Assembly (NCBI GenBank): GCA_035353175.1
Contig: DAOPZC010000067.1
Span: forward strand, 1-24,128
Direction of reading: 5' to 3'
DNA length: 24,128 nucleotides
From: DAOPZC01 sp035353175
GTDB taxonomy: Bacteria > Verrucomicrobiota > Kiritimatiellia > RFP12 > UBA1067
Shown here: one piece after another, positions 1-7,134 of the stretch
Layout: every line of letters starts with the position of its first letter
How positions within the stretch are numbered: the first letter of the stretch is position 1
The notes under the pieces: model-generated
The model's input: the letters and a program-made list of their open reading frames with translations, nothing else
Database searches by the model: none
What the model was told of the DNA's origin: nothing
Made by a program: the position numbers and the translations under genes

Positions 1-241
1 TGCGTGATGGTCGCGTGCGGTCCGCCCCAGCCCCACGCGCGGGCGCAAAGGAAAACGATAAAACAAGTCGAATAAAAGCGTGGAAGCATTTCAATAAACC
101 TTTCCGCCTCTGTGTCGCTGGTTCGTCGCGTTCTTGTAACTTTTCAACTTTACAGCTTGCATCCTCAGCCGTCAATGCGGGCGGAACGCTAGCCTAGGAC
201 CGCGCATCTGATTTCCGATCCGGTTGGAGAGGTCATTACGC
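1..241. other. Non-coding or unassigned left edge
   Basis: I see no convincing gene, RNA or repeat in this stretch. The short open frames here have no recognisable motif and no good ribosome-binding site. It lies downstream of the minus-strand zinc-finger gene that ends at 242, and no clear U-tract terminator follows that gene. A gene truncated by the window edge cannot be excluded. Confidence 0.4.
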
Positions 242-457
242 TTAAGCCTTTTTTTCCTGCCCAGACTGGCAGGCGACACAGAGCCTAACCCCAGGCAGCG
301 CCTTTCGTCTTGCTTCAGGTATTTCGGCCTCGCACGCCTCGCAATGAGTCAAGCTTTCACCGCTGGGCAGCCTGCTTTTAGCGAGCTGCACCGCAGATTC
401 CACGGTGGCATCCATCTGATCCTGAACCCCGCTGTCTTTTGCCCACCCTACGGCCAT
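242..457 (-). CDS. ybiI: DksA/TraR-type C4 zinc-finger protein, YbiI-like
   Basis: This 71-residue protein has the C4 zinc finger of the DksA/TraR family: C39-x2-C42 and C60-x2-C63, with the typical IPxARRxAxPGVRLC spacing. The N-terminus (MAVGWAKDSG) closely resembles that of small YbiI-type proteins, which start MASGWAN. Family members of this size lack the long DksA coiled coil; some bind RNA polymerase, but YbiI itself is poorly characterised. The frame stays open upstream to 556, but I chose the ATG at 457 because it matches the family start and follows AAGGAG six bases upstream. The gene is transcribed in the same direction as the sugar-oxidoreductase operon but lies about 320 bases away, so it is probably a separate unit. 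The last codons (GAA AAA AAG) contain an A AAA AAG heptamer just before the TAA stop. Confidence 0.85.
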   Translation of the reverse strand: MAVGWAKDSGVQDQMDATVESAVQLAKSRLPSGESLTHCEACEAEIPEARRKALPGVRLCVACQSGQEKKA

Positions 458-775
458 TTCCAGCTCCTTGACGGAGGTTTTGCGAGTTCTGAAATCTGAA
501 GATGAAGGAAGAAATTCGCCTTGCGCCACCGCGACGAACCGGATACGACGGAACACCCCGTTAGTGTCCCGGCTTTAGCCGGCTGCGGTATTGAACAAGC
601 CGCCTAAAGGTGGGACAACAACGGACGTCGTGTTCTCTTCACAGGAAGCGCGCGGAATCTTGCCTGAACAGCTCCGCGCGAATGGAAACGGAGAACCGAT
701 TTCTCCACGTTTCACGGTGTCGTGAACCGTGGAGAGCGGTGCGTGCCCCTTGGCACGCGCCGCAGCGCCTTCGGT
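458..775. other. Intergenic region with several hairpins
   Basis: This 318-base gap follows the minus-strand oxidoreductase gene ending at 776 and precedes the YbiI-like gene. No gene is supported. It holds a cluster of inverted repeats: 741-758 (7-bp stem, CCTT loop), 705-732 (11 pairs with one mismatch, GTGT loop), 690-706 (6-bp stem), 649-680 (8-bp arms, 16-base loop) and 566-616 (GTCCC/GGGAC arms enclosing CCGGCT/AGCCGG). None is followed by a U-tract. They may end or protect the 3' end of the upstream operon transcript. I found no convincing promoter for the YbiI-like gene. Confidence 0.5.
705..758 (-). terminator. Tandem hairpins downstream of the oxidoreductase operon
   Basis: Two strong hairpins lie 18-70 bases past the TAA of the minus-strand gene ending at 776. 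The first (741-758) pairs GCGTGCC with GGCACGC around CCTT. The second (705-732) pairs CCACG-T-TTCACG with CGTGAA-C-CGTGG around GTGT. The position fits transcription termination or 3'-end protection. There is no run of U after either stem, so this is not a classical intrinsic terminator. Confidence 0.45.
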
Positions 776-2041
776 TTATGCATATGTGATTTCGCGTTTT
801 GCGTGATTGTAGAGCGCTTTGCGGCCGGTTTCGAAGGACTTCATGGCCATGATCACGGGCACCGCGTGTTGATAGCCGGCGTCGATCGAAGCGTTCGGCG
901 TCGCACCGGTGCGCAGGCACTGCAGCCAGTTCAAGAAGTGGTCGGGATGCTCCACAGGCGTGACTTCGTTCTTGCCGCGGATGGCACCGTCGCGCCGCGG
1001 CGCGCCCTCGCAGTCGTACGTCGGCTTGCTCCAGTTGCTGATGTCGAGCGAGCCCTTGTCGCCGTAGAGCTTGCGGATGCAGCCCGCGCCGTTGGCGAGG
1101 TTGTTGGAGCTGCTGACGAGGAATCCTTCGGGATAGGTCCAGGTGGCCTGGATCACGTTGGGGTTGGTGAAGTTGTGCTCGTCCTTCCAGGTCTCGTTCA
1201 CGTAGCCGAGGCAGACGCAGGAGGTCGGGAAGCTCGCTCCGGTGATGAAGTTCATCAGGTCGATGAAGTGCGCCCCGAGGTTGGGGATCGGGCCGCGCGA
1301 AAAATCGTAGTGGCCGTACCAGCCCGAGTAGATGTCGGACCGGAACGGGCGCATGGGGAGCCCGTGCAGGAACTCTTTCCAGTCCACGTCTTCTTCGCGC
1401 ACGTCTTTGAGGTAGTGGTACCAGTAGGGTCGCTCCGCGTTGCGGCACTCCTCGACGCGGGAGATCTTGCCGAAGATGCCGGTGCGGAAGAGGTCGCGCG
1501 CGCCGACGATCGTCGGCAGGCTGCGGATCTGCGTGCCGACCTGGACGACGGTGCCGGCCTCTTTGACGGCGTCGACCGCGCGCACGAGATCGGGGAACTC
1601 GACGGCCAAAGGCTTTTCGCAGTAAATATGCTTGCCCGCGCGCGCGGCGGCTTCAAGGTGCGCCGTATGGTGCAGGTCGCAGGAGGCGATCATGACGGCG
1701 TCGATGTCGTTGAGCTCGAGCAACTGGCGGTAGGAGACGCACTGCCGGGCGTCGCGACCGAACCATTCCTTGACCAGCCCGTTCGCCGTTTCGCGGGCGA
1801 CGCGCCAGGGATCGGCGAGCGCGACGATCTCGAAGTTGGTTTCCTTGACGTGCTTGTAGACGCCCTTCATGTGGGCGTTGCGGCCGCGGTCACCGCAGCC
1901 GATCATGCCGATGCGGATGCGGTCGTTCGCGCCGATCGCGCGGCGCCGGGTGGCCGCGGAGACGGAAAAGGGCATGGCGGAGGCGGCCGCGGCGCTGCCT
2001 GCGAGAGTCAGAAGTTTACGGCGGGTTATTTGACGGTGCAT
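776..2041 (-). CDS. Tat-exported Gfo/Idh/MocA family oxidoreductase (paralogue 1)
   Basis: This 421-residue protein is an NAD(P)-dependent sugar oxidoreductase of the Gfo/Idh/MocA family. A twin-arginine signal (TRRKLL, residues 6-11, then an Ala-rich core) points to folded export with bound cofactor. The Rossmann nucleotide-binding loop is GMIGCGDRG (45-53). The family EKP motif with the catalytic-site lysine is E142-K143-P144, and a GAHFID motif (H258, D261) lies in the C-terminal domain. The usual SPDHxH segment is altered to SCDLHH (120-125). The ATG at 2041 follows AAGGA with a 7-8 base gap. It is the last gene of a three-gene operon, 25 bases after the isomerase-like gene. Family members oxidise or reduce sugar hydroxyls, and exported ones with isomerase-like partners have been linked to 3-keto-glycoside chemistry. 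The substrate here is unknown. Confidence 0.92.
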   Translation of the reverse strand: MHRQITRRKLLTLAGSAAAASAMPFSVSAATRRRAIGANDRIRIGMIGCGDRGRNAHMKGVYKHVKETNFEIVALADPWRVARETANGLVKEWFGRDARQCVSYRQLLELNDIDAVMIASCDLHHTAHLEAAARAGKHIYCEKPLAVEFPDLVRAVDAVKEAGTVVQVGTQIRSLPTIVGARDLFRTGIFGKISRVEECRNAERPYWYHYLKDVREEDVDWKEFLHGLPMRPFRSDIYSGWYGHYDFSRGPIPNLGAHFIDLMNFITGASFPTSCVCLGYVNETWKDEHNFTNPNVIQATWTYPEGFLVSSSNNLANGAGCIRKLYGDKGSLDISNWSKPTYDCEGAPRRDGAIRGKNEVTPVEHPDHFLNWLQCLRTGATPNASIDAGYQHAVPVIMAMKSFETGRKALYNHAKREITYA

Positions 2042-2066
2042 GAGGGTTCCTTTCGGAGGGGGTTGA

Positions 2067-2942
2067 TCAAGCGGTGAGAACGGTGAGAAAATGGCGGGCC
2101 TTGCGTGCTTCGGCGGCGAGGTGCGGCAGGTCGCCGGGCGACAGGCATTCGACGACCAGCGGCCCGCCGGCGAAGCCGCCCCGCTTGAGCCGGGCGAGCA
2201 CCTTGGGGAAGTCGACGATGCCGGTGCCGGGCGTGAGGGCCACCTCTTTCGGAGGCCGAAAATCTTTGACGCTCATGCCGGACACGACACCGTCGACCGC
2301 CGCGGCGTCGTCCACGGGGTCGAGCGCGCCGTCGGAGTAGTAGAAAATGTTGCCGGGATCGTACCAGAGTCGGAGGCTCGGATGATTTATCCGGTCGATG
2401 ATCCGGCGGCACTGTGAGCCGTTCGCGTTGTTGCCGCCGTGCGGCTTGATGCTCAGCCCGACGTTGTTGCCGGCAGCGTAGTCGCAGCAAACGGCCACGA
2501 TCTTGTAATAGGCGTCGGCGTTCTTTTCGTCGGTGCCGCCGAGCAGCAGGTTGGGGCAGCCGCATGCGGCGCAGTTGTCGATGATCCGCTTCAGCCCGGC
2601 CGCGCTGTCGAGCGGGAAGTTGCCGCCCCAGAGCGAAATCGCCTGAAGCCCGCGCCGTTTCACTTCGTCGCCGACGGCGGCGGCTTCTTCCGGCGTGGAC
2701 TCGATGCTGACGATGAGCTTGTTTTTGCTCTTGGTCGTCATGAGCCCCACATGTTTGAAGCCCGCGGCGGCGATCGCGTCGAGGGCCGTGCGGTAGTCGT
2801 GGTCGGCCCACGGGCGGGTGTAGCAACCGAGCTGCCAAGAAGAGGCGCCTGACGGCGCAACGGCCGATGAGCCCGCGCCATGCGCGGCGGTGGCGGCGAG
2901 AGCGGCGGAAAGGCCGCCGAGGAAGTGGCGTCGTGTCGTCAT
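2067..2942 (-). CDS. Tat-exported sugar isomerase/epimerase-like TIM-barrel protein
   Basis: This 291-residue protein belongs to the xylose-isomerase-like TIM-barrel (AP-endonuclease 2) superfamily. It begins with a Tat signal (TRRHFLGG, residues 3-10, then an Ala-rich stretch to about 23). Likely metal-site or active-site residues include H168 in SIKPHGG, D195 in LWYDPGN, D227 in SVKDF and E265 in VVECL. Relatives isomerise, epimerise or eliminate sugars or sugar derivatives. The frame is open further upstream, but the ATG at 2942 gives the Tat signal directly. It lies 4 bases after the stop of the preceding oxidoreductase and has only a weak ribosome-binding site, so translation is probably coupled. 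Position between two exported Gfo/Idh/MocA paralogues suggests a shared redox-isomerisation pathway on an extracytoplasmic sugar. The substrate cannot be read from the sequence. Confidence 0.85.
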   Translation of the reverse strand: MTTRRHFLGGLSAALAATAAHGAGSSAVAPSGASSWQLGCYTRPWADHDYRTALDAIAAAGFKHVGLMTTKSKNKLIVSIESTPEEAAAVGDEVKRRGLQAISLWGGNFPLDSAAGLKRIIDNCAACGCPNLLLGGTDEKNADAYYKIVAVCCDYAAGNNVGLSIKPHGGNNANGSQCRRIIDRINHPSLRLWYDPGNIFYYSDGALDPVDDAAAVDGVVSGMSVKDFRPPKEVALTPGTGIVDFPKVLARLKRGGFAGGPLVVECLSPGDLPHLAAEARKARHFLTVLTA

Positions 2943-2946
2943 TGTT

Positions 2947-4209
2947 TTACACCGTTGTGAGTGTGCGTTTTTCGGGATCGTAGACCGCTTTGCGCCCGGT
3001 CTCGTAAGACCGCATGGCCATGAGGACCGCCACGGCATGCTGGTAGCCGGCGTCGATGGAGGCGTTCGGCGTGGCGCCGCTGCGCAGGCACTGCAACCAG
3101 TTGAGGAAATGGTCCGGATGGTCGACGGGCTTGACCTCGTTTTTGCCGCGGATCGAGCCGTCGCGGCCCGGCGCGCCCTCGCAGTCGTAGGTCGGCGCGG
3201 CCCAGTTGTCCACGTTGAGAACGCCCTTGTCGCCGTAGAATTTGCGGGTGGAGCCTGCGCTGTTCCCCATGTTGTTGGCGATGCTGACCATGAACCCTTC
3301 GGGGTAGAGCCAGGTGGCTTGGGCGCAGTCCGGTGCGGTGAAGTTGTGCTCGTCTTTCCACGTGTAGGTGCCGCCGAGGCAGACGCACGACAAGGGAAAC
3401 TTCGCGCCCGTGATGAAGTGGAGCATGTCGATGAAGTGGGCTCCGAAGCCGGGCGTGGGACCTTTCGAGAACTCGTAATATCCGTACCATCCGGAGTAGA
3501 GGTCGGCGCGGAAGGGCCGCATGGGACGTCCGCTCAAAAATTCTTTCCAGTCGACGTCCTGCTCCTTGACGTCCTTGAGGTAACGGTACCAGTAGGGCTT
3601 CTCGCTGTTGCGGCACTCCTCGATGCGTGAGAGTTTGCCGAAAATGCCCGTGCGGAAGAGGTCGCGCGCACCGACGATGCTGGGAAGGCTGCGGAGCTGG
3701 GTGCCGACCTGCACGACGGTGCCTGCCGCCTTCACGGCGTCGACCGCGCGCACGAGATCGTCGAACTCGTACGCCATGGGCTTCTCGACGTAGATGTGTT
3801 TGCCGGCGCGGGCCGCGGCTTCGAGATGCCGCGTGTGAACGTGGTCGGGCGAGGCGATCGTGACGGCGTCGAGGTCCTCGAGCTCAAGCAGTTCGCGGTA
3901 GGAGACGCACTGTCGGGCGTCGTGTCCGAACCATTCCTTGACCAGGCCGTTGGCCTCTTCGCGGGCGACGCGCCAGGGGTCGGCGACCGCGACGATCTCA
4001 AAGTTGGTTTCCTTGACGTGCGCGTAGAGGCCTTTCATGTGCGCGTTGCGGCCGCGGTCGCCACAGCCGATGATGCCGATGCGGATGCGGTCGTTCGCGC
4101 CGATGGAACGGCGCCGGGTGGCGGCGGAAACGCACGAAGACAACGCCATTGCCGCTGTCGCCGCGCCAGCCGCTTTCACCAGATTCCGACGGGACACTGG
4201 ACTTTTCAT
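2947..4209 (-). CDS. Tat-exported Gfo/Idh/MocA family oxidoreductase (paralogue 2), possible lipoprotein
   Basis: This 420-residue protein is highly similar along its whole length to the product of 776-2041, and even the DNA is clearly alike, so the two are a recent-looking duplication. It has the Tat motif SRRNLVK (6-12), the nucleotide-binding loop GIIGCGDRG (45-53), the EKP motif (E142-K143-P144) and GAHFID. Unlike its paralogue it keeps the regular SPDHVH motif (120-125). It also has L-S-S-C (23-26) near the end of the signal, which fits a lipobox, so it may be a Tat-exported lipoprotein. The ATG at 4209 is preceded by AGGGGGA. It is the first gene of the operon, with a candidate promoter at 4259-4287. 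Role: NAD(P)-linked oxidation or reduction of a sugar; substrate unknown. Confidence 0.92.
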   Translation of the reverse strand: MKSPVSRRNLVKAAGAATAAMALSSCVSAATRRRSIGANDRIRIGIIGCGDRGRNAHMKGLYAHVKETNFEIVAVADPWRVAREEANGLVKEWFGHDARQCVSYRELLELEDLDAVTIASPDHVHTRHLEAAARAGKHIYVEKPMAYEFDDLVRAVDAVKAAGTVVQVGTQLRSLPSIVGARDLFRTGIFGKLSRIEECRNSEKPYWYRYLKDVKEQDVDWKEFLSGRPMRPFRADLYSGWYGYYEFSKGPTPGFGAHFIDMLHFITGAKFPLSCVCLGGTYTWKDEHNFTAPDCAQATWLYPEGFMVSIANNMGNSAGSTRKFYGDKGVLNVDNWAAPTYDCEGAPGRDGSIRGKNEVKPVDHPDHFLNWLQCLRSGATPNASIDAGYQHAVAVLMAMRSYETGRKAVYDPEKRTLTTV

Positions 4210-4229
4210 CTGAATCCCCCTGAAACAAG

Positions 4230-4250
4230 GATTGAGCTATATTCTCAACC
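4230..4250. promoter_or_regulatory. Inverted repeat at the start of the oxidoreductase operon
   Basis: GATTGAG (4230-4236) and CTCAACC (4244-4250) form a near-perfect inverted repeat with a 7-base AT-rich spacer. It lies just downstream of the candidate -10, close to the predicted transcription start and about 20 bases upstream of the start codon. This is where a repressor operator is often found. No regulator gene is adjacent, so this is only a candidate. Confidence 0.3.
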
Positions 4251-4258
4251 TTTTTCTT

Positions 4259-4287
4259 ATACTAACAATGGCCGCGCTTCTTGTCGA
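4259..4287 (-). promoter_or_regulatory. Candidate sigma-70 promoter for the oxidoreductase operon
   Basis: Read on the minus strand, TCGACA (4282-4287; 5 of 6 to TTGACA) is followed after exactly 17 bases by TAGTAT (4259-4264; 4 of 6 to TATAAT). Transcription would start near 4252, giving a leader of about 40 bases before the ATG at 4209. It is the best match in the 405-base gap. Confidence 0.4.
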
Positions 4288-4614
4288 GGCCGATCTGGCC
4301 GGGGAAAGTCGCGCAGTTTTCTGGTCTCTGCTTGAGTTCCGCGAGGTGGTTGGCTACCATGAAATTTGGCTTGGGGCGCGCTCCCTTTAGTGGGAGTCTT
4401 GAACGCGTCCTCAAGCCTTTTTTATTTTCCGTCTCGTGTAGGTGGAAGCAGTTTCCGAGACCCGGCCGATGGGGAGAGCGGGCGCTTCGGCTTGGGGCGC
4501 GCCACTGGGGGCTCGGACGGCCCCGTCCGCGAAATCGGGATTCCGGCCGACGCCGAGGCGTGTCGGTGAGGCCGTCTGAGTCCCCATGGGCGTCCGCGTC
4601 TCGCCGGCCATGCG
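4288..4614. other. Intergenic region with hairpins, no gene supported
   Basis: This gap separates the exopolysaccharide-associated minus operon (ending at 4615) from the oxidoreductase operon. Open frames here are low-complexity, Arg-rich GC-rich frames without ribosome-binding sites. Downstream of the 4615 stop lie two GC hairpins: CCGAC/GTCGG arms with an inner GCC/GGC around 4547-4565, and CGGACG-GCCC-CGTCCG at 4514-4529. Either could end the minus transcript, though no U-tract follows. A 14-base direct repeat (GGCTTGGGGCGCGC) occurs near 4369 and again near 4489. Confidence 0.4.
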
Positions 4615-6741
4615 TCATTTCAGCGGGAGAACGGGGAGGAGGGTGGTCAGCAGTTCGTCGTCCACAGCGTAAAACGCGAAGCCGGCGAGCCGGCGTTTGC
4701 GGACCTGCCCGAGCTGGAGAAAAGCCGTCGCCGCATCGAGTTGGCTTTCATCGGCGCCGGTGCCGAGGCCGGGCACGAGCGACGCGGCGGGTGCGGCGGC
4801 GAGGCAGAGGTCCAGCGAGGCCGCGAAGTCGGAGGCGCTTTCGGTGTAGATCATGGGGCAGGCGAAATCGATCAGGCCGGCGCGCAGCCAGGCGGGCCAG
4901 TCTTGGCCGCGGACCGCCGCGGCGTCGGGCGTCGGGAAGACGGCGGCGGAGAGGCGGATGGCCGGGTTGACGGCGCGCACGGCGTCGCGGGCCTCGCGGA
5001 CGAACGCCGTGAGCGTGTCGAGGCGGAATTTCCGGAACGCGGCGGCGTGCGGGCCGCCGGGCAGGACGTCGGCGGGCCAGGCGGCCACGGCTCCGCCGAG
5101 GCTGGCTTCGAACGCGTGGCGAGTGGCGGGCGCGTAACAGCCGGTCGCTTCGGGGAAGCGCACGTAGTCGAGATGGAGGCCTTGCACGCCGCGCCGGGCG
5201 AGCGTGCGAAGTCCGTCGATGAGCAGGGCTCGGTTTTCAGAAATCGATGGGCATAGCCAGGGCAGCGTGTTGCCGGCGGCGTCGCGCATGAGCCGGTTCT
5301 CGCGGGTGAGCTGGGCGATCTGGCCGGCCGCGGCGCCGTCGAGCGCCCAGCAGGTGACCCACGCGTGCACGGCGACGCCGTTGGTTTTGCCCGCGGCCAG
5401 CGCTTCGGTGAGGGTGTCGGCCGGCCGGGAGCCTTTCTGCTCGTGGAGCGCGGTCCCGGCACTTTGCCAACGGATGAAGAGTGCGTTGATGCCGTCTGCG
5501 GCGAGCGTGGACATGAGGCCGTTCCATCCGCGCGGGTGGCAGGCGGTCGCGCGGGTATTCCAGGCCGCCCTGAGTTCGGATGGCGAGGCGGCCGGCAGTT
5601 GCCCCGTAATGGCCGCTTGGGGGGGGCTCTGCACCTGAAGGCCGGGGGCGAGGTTTCGGACGAGGGACCTCATGAGCGTGACGGCGGAGGGGTAGGCCAA
5701 CGGCGGAACATGGGCGAACCATGCGCCGCGGTCTGAAAGGACACAGGCGGGTTGGTCTGTGACGCGCCCGGTCTCATCGGCCCACGTGGCAACGGGGCGG
5801 GCCTGCAGGGACGGGGTGGCGAAGGGCGGGATGATGTTGCCGGTGGCGTGCGGAATGCGGGCGGGCGCTCCGGGCAGGCGGGCCGGGTCGCAGACCAGCG
5901 CAGACCACTCCCGGCCGGCCTCCGTGCCCTGCCAGGCGCCGGGGCGGACGCCGAGCAGGGCGCCGAGCGGTTCCGAGGCGTTGTAGAAGACGATCAGCTT
6001 GCCTTTGCGCGTGACGAAGCGTTCGAGGCGGCCGAGGGGCTTGTCCGCGAGGGCCGGCGCATAGGGCAGGAGCAAGATCCGGAAGGGGGATAGGTCCTCG
6101 AACGCGTCGTCGATGACGGCGAAAGGGATGCCGGCTTTGTTCAGCAGCCGGGCGCAGCGGTCGGCGAGCGCGGCTGCGAACGCGGTTTCGCCGGGTGCGG
6201 TCCGGTCGGAGGCGCGGACGATGGCGACGGTGTCGGTGCGCGCGCGCGCGGCGTGCAGAAAGAGGGCGGCCCGCCCGTCGGTTTGCCGCCAGGCCGAGAG
6301 GCGCAACACGCGCGACGTGTGCCAGGGGCCGGGGTTGCCTTCTGGGCTGAAGAGGCCGCGCGGCAGGGTGAAGGAGCGGCGGGTGGCGTCCGGCCGGGCG
6401 AGCGTCGCGCTGTGCCAGCCGGCGCCCGATTGGAGGTGCACGCTGAGCCCGCGGAGGGGGGCTGCGTCCGGGCACGAAAATTCCAGTTCCAGGGACGTCG
6501 CGTCGGACGGGATGCGGGCGGAGAGGGGGATGTCCCAGTAGACGCGCTCGATTTCCGGCAAGAACCGGACCGGTAGCAGGAGTCCGTCCTCGGCGTGTTG
6601 GGCGGGGTCGGCTCGCTCACCGGGCAGCACCTTTTCCGGCGGCGGAAAAGGCGGCAAAAGGGAAACGGTCTGCGCGCATAACGCCGGGAGCGCTGTGACG
6701 CCGACGAAGAAAAAGACGCGCCGAAGCAAGGCGGTGATCAC
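4615..6741 (-). CDS. Secreted GHL10-type glycoside-hydrolase-like protein with N-terminal extra domains
   Basis: This 708-residue protein has a signal peptide (about 1-23, cleavage after ALCA). A beta-rich N-terminal region spans about 50-175, and a glutamine-amidotransferase-like fold (about 180-370, containing ILLLPYAPAL) follows. The C-terminal TIM barrel (about 395-700) is of the GHL10/UPF0748 type: VHAWVTCW (458-465) and GLHLDYVRF (521-529), where D525 is the likely catalytic-site acid. GHL10 belongs to the glycosidase clan that also contains the GHL13 domain of PgaB, so it may cleave the polymer made by the divergent operon. The start is GTG at 6741, one base past the TAG of the preceding gene, with GGGAG just upstream, so translation is probably coupled. 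It is the last gene of the minus operon. Enzymatic specificity is unknown. Confidence 0.82.
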   Translation of the reverse strand: MITALLRRVFFFVGVTALPALCAQTVSLLPPFPPPEKVLPGERADPAQHAEDGLLLPVRFLPEIERVYWDIPLSARIPSDATSLELEFSCPDAAPLRGLSVHLQSGAGWHSATLARPDATRRSFTLPRGLFSPEGNPGPWHTSRVLRLSAWRQTDGRAALFLHAARARTDTVAIVRASDRTAPGETAFAAALADRCARLLNKAGIPFAVIDDAFEDLSPFRILLLPYAPALADKPLGRLERFVTRKGKLIVFYNASEPLGALLGVRPGAWQGTEAGREWSALVCDPARLPGAPARIPHATGNIIPPFATPSLQARPVATWADETGRVTDQPACVLSDRGAWFAHVPPLAYPSAVTLMRSLVRNLAPGLQVQSPPQAAITGQLPAASPSELRAAWNTRATACHPRGWNGLMSTLAADGINALFIRWQSAGTALHEQKGSRPADTLTEALAAGKTNGVAVHAWVTCWALDGAAAGQIAQLTRENRLMRDAAGNTLPWLCPSISENRALLIDGLRTLARRGVQGLHLDYVRFPEATGCYAPATRHAFEASLGGAVAAWPADVLPGGPHAAAFRKFRLDTLTAFVREARDAVRAVNPAIRLSAAVFPTPDAAAVRGQDWPAWLRAGLIDFACPMIYTESASDFAASLDLCLAAAPAASLVPGLGTGADESQLDAATAFLQLGQVRKRRLAGFAFYAVDDELLTTLLPVLPLK

Positions 6742-6742
6742 G

Positions 6743-7111
6743 CTACTCCCATTCGTATGCGGCTTCGTTCTTCTGTGACGCGGCGGCGTCGAAATCCTTG
6801 TTCGGGTTGAACTGCCGGAACGCCGAGACCGGAGGGCTGGCGGGGTGGGGAAACGCGGGATAGAACGAAGATGCCCCCGCTTGCGGTTTGCGGCCTAACG
6901 GGAGGCTGTCGACGGGAACCTGCTGAAAGGGGTCCGCCAGTTTGATGGGCTGACTGTCGCTCGGGACGGGGGCGGGCAGCGCGGTCGTCGGGAGGTTGTG
7001 GCTCGGCGGGCGGCGCTTGTGGAAAATGCTTTTGTAAAAGGCGACGATCAGGAAGAAGATGCCGAGTCCGGTCGCGATCAACGTCACGTCGGATAAAGGG
7101 ATTGTAGCCAT
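6743..7111 (-). CDS. Single-TM protein with proline-rich tail, unknown function
   Basis: I do not recognise this 122-residue protein. One membrane segment (about residues 8-26) is followed by basic residues (HKRR, 32-35), which predicts an N-out/C-in orientation with a cytoplasmic tail. The tail is rich in Pro, Ser and Ala and looks disordered. The ATG at 7111 has a purine-rich GGAAGAG upstream. It sits 23 bases after the AAA ATPase gene and directly before the GHL10 gene, so it may anchor or link the ATPases to the envelope machinery. That role is inferred from context only. Confidence 0.7.
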   Translation of the reverse strand: MATIPLSDVTLIATGLGIFFLIVAFYKSIFHKRRPPSHNLPTTALPAPVPSDSQPIKLADPFQQVPVDSLPLGRKPQAGASSFYPAFPHPASPPVSAFRQFNPNKDFDAAASQKNEAAYEWE

Positions 7112-7134
7112 GTTTTCTCTTCCGTTTTCGGGGT

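Noticed and set aside
722..2077. 451-codon plus-strand frame opposite the first oxidoreductase
   Set aside because: It is antisense to a clear Gfo/Idh/MocA gene, is Val/Ala/Arg-rich without motifs, and a similar frame appears opposite the paralogue, as expected from shared sequence.
4398..4430. Plus-strand intrinsic terminator (CTTGA/TCAAG stem then a T-rich run)
   Set aside because: The stem is only 5 bp with an 8-base loop, and no plus-strand gene lies upstream to be terminated.
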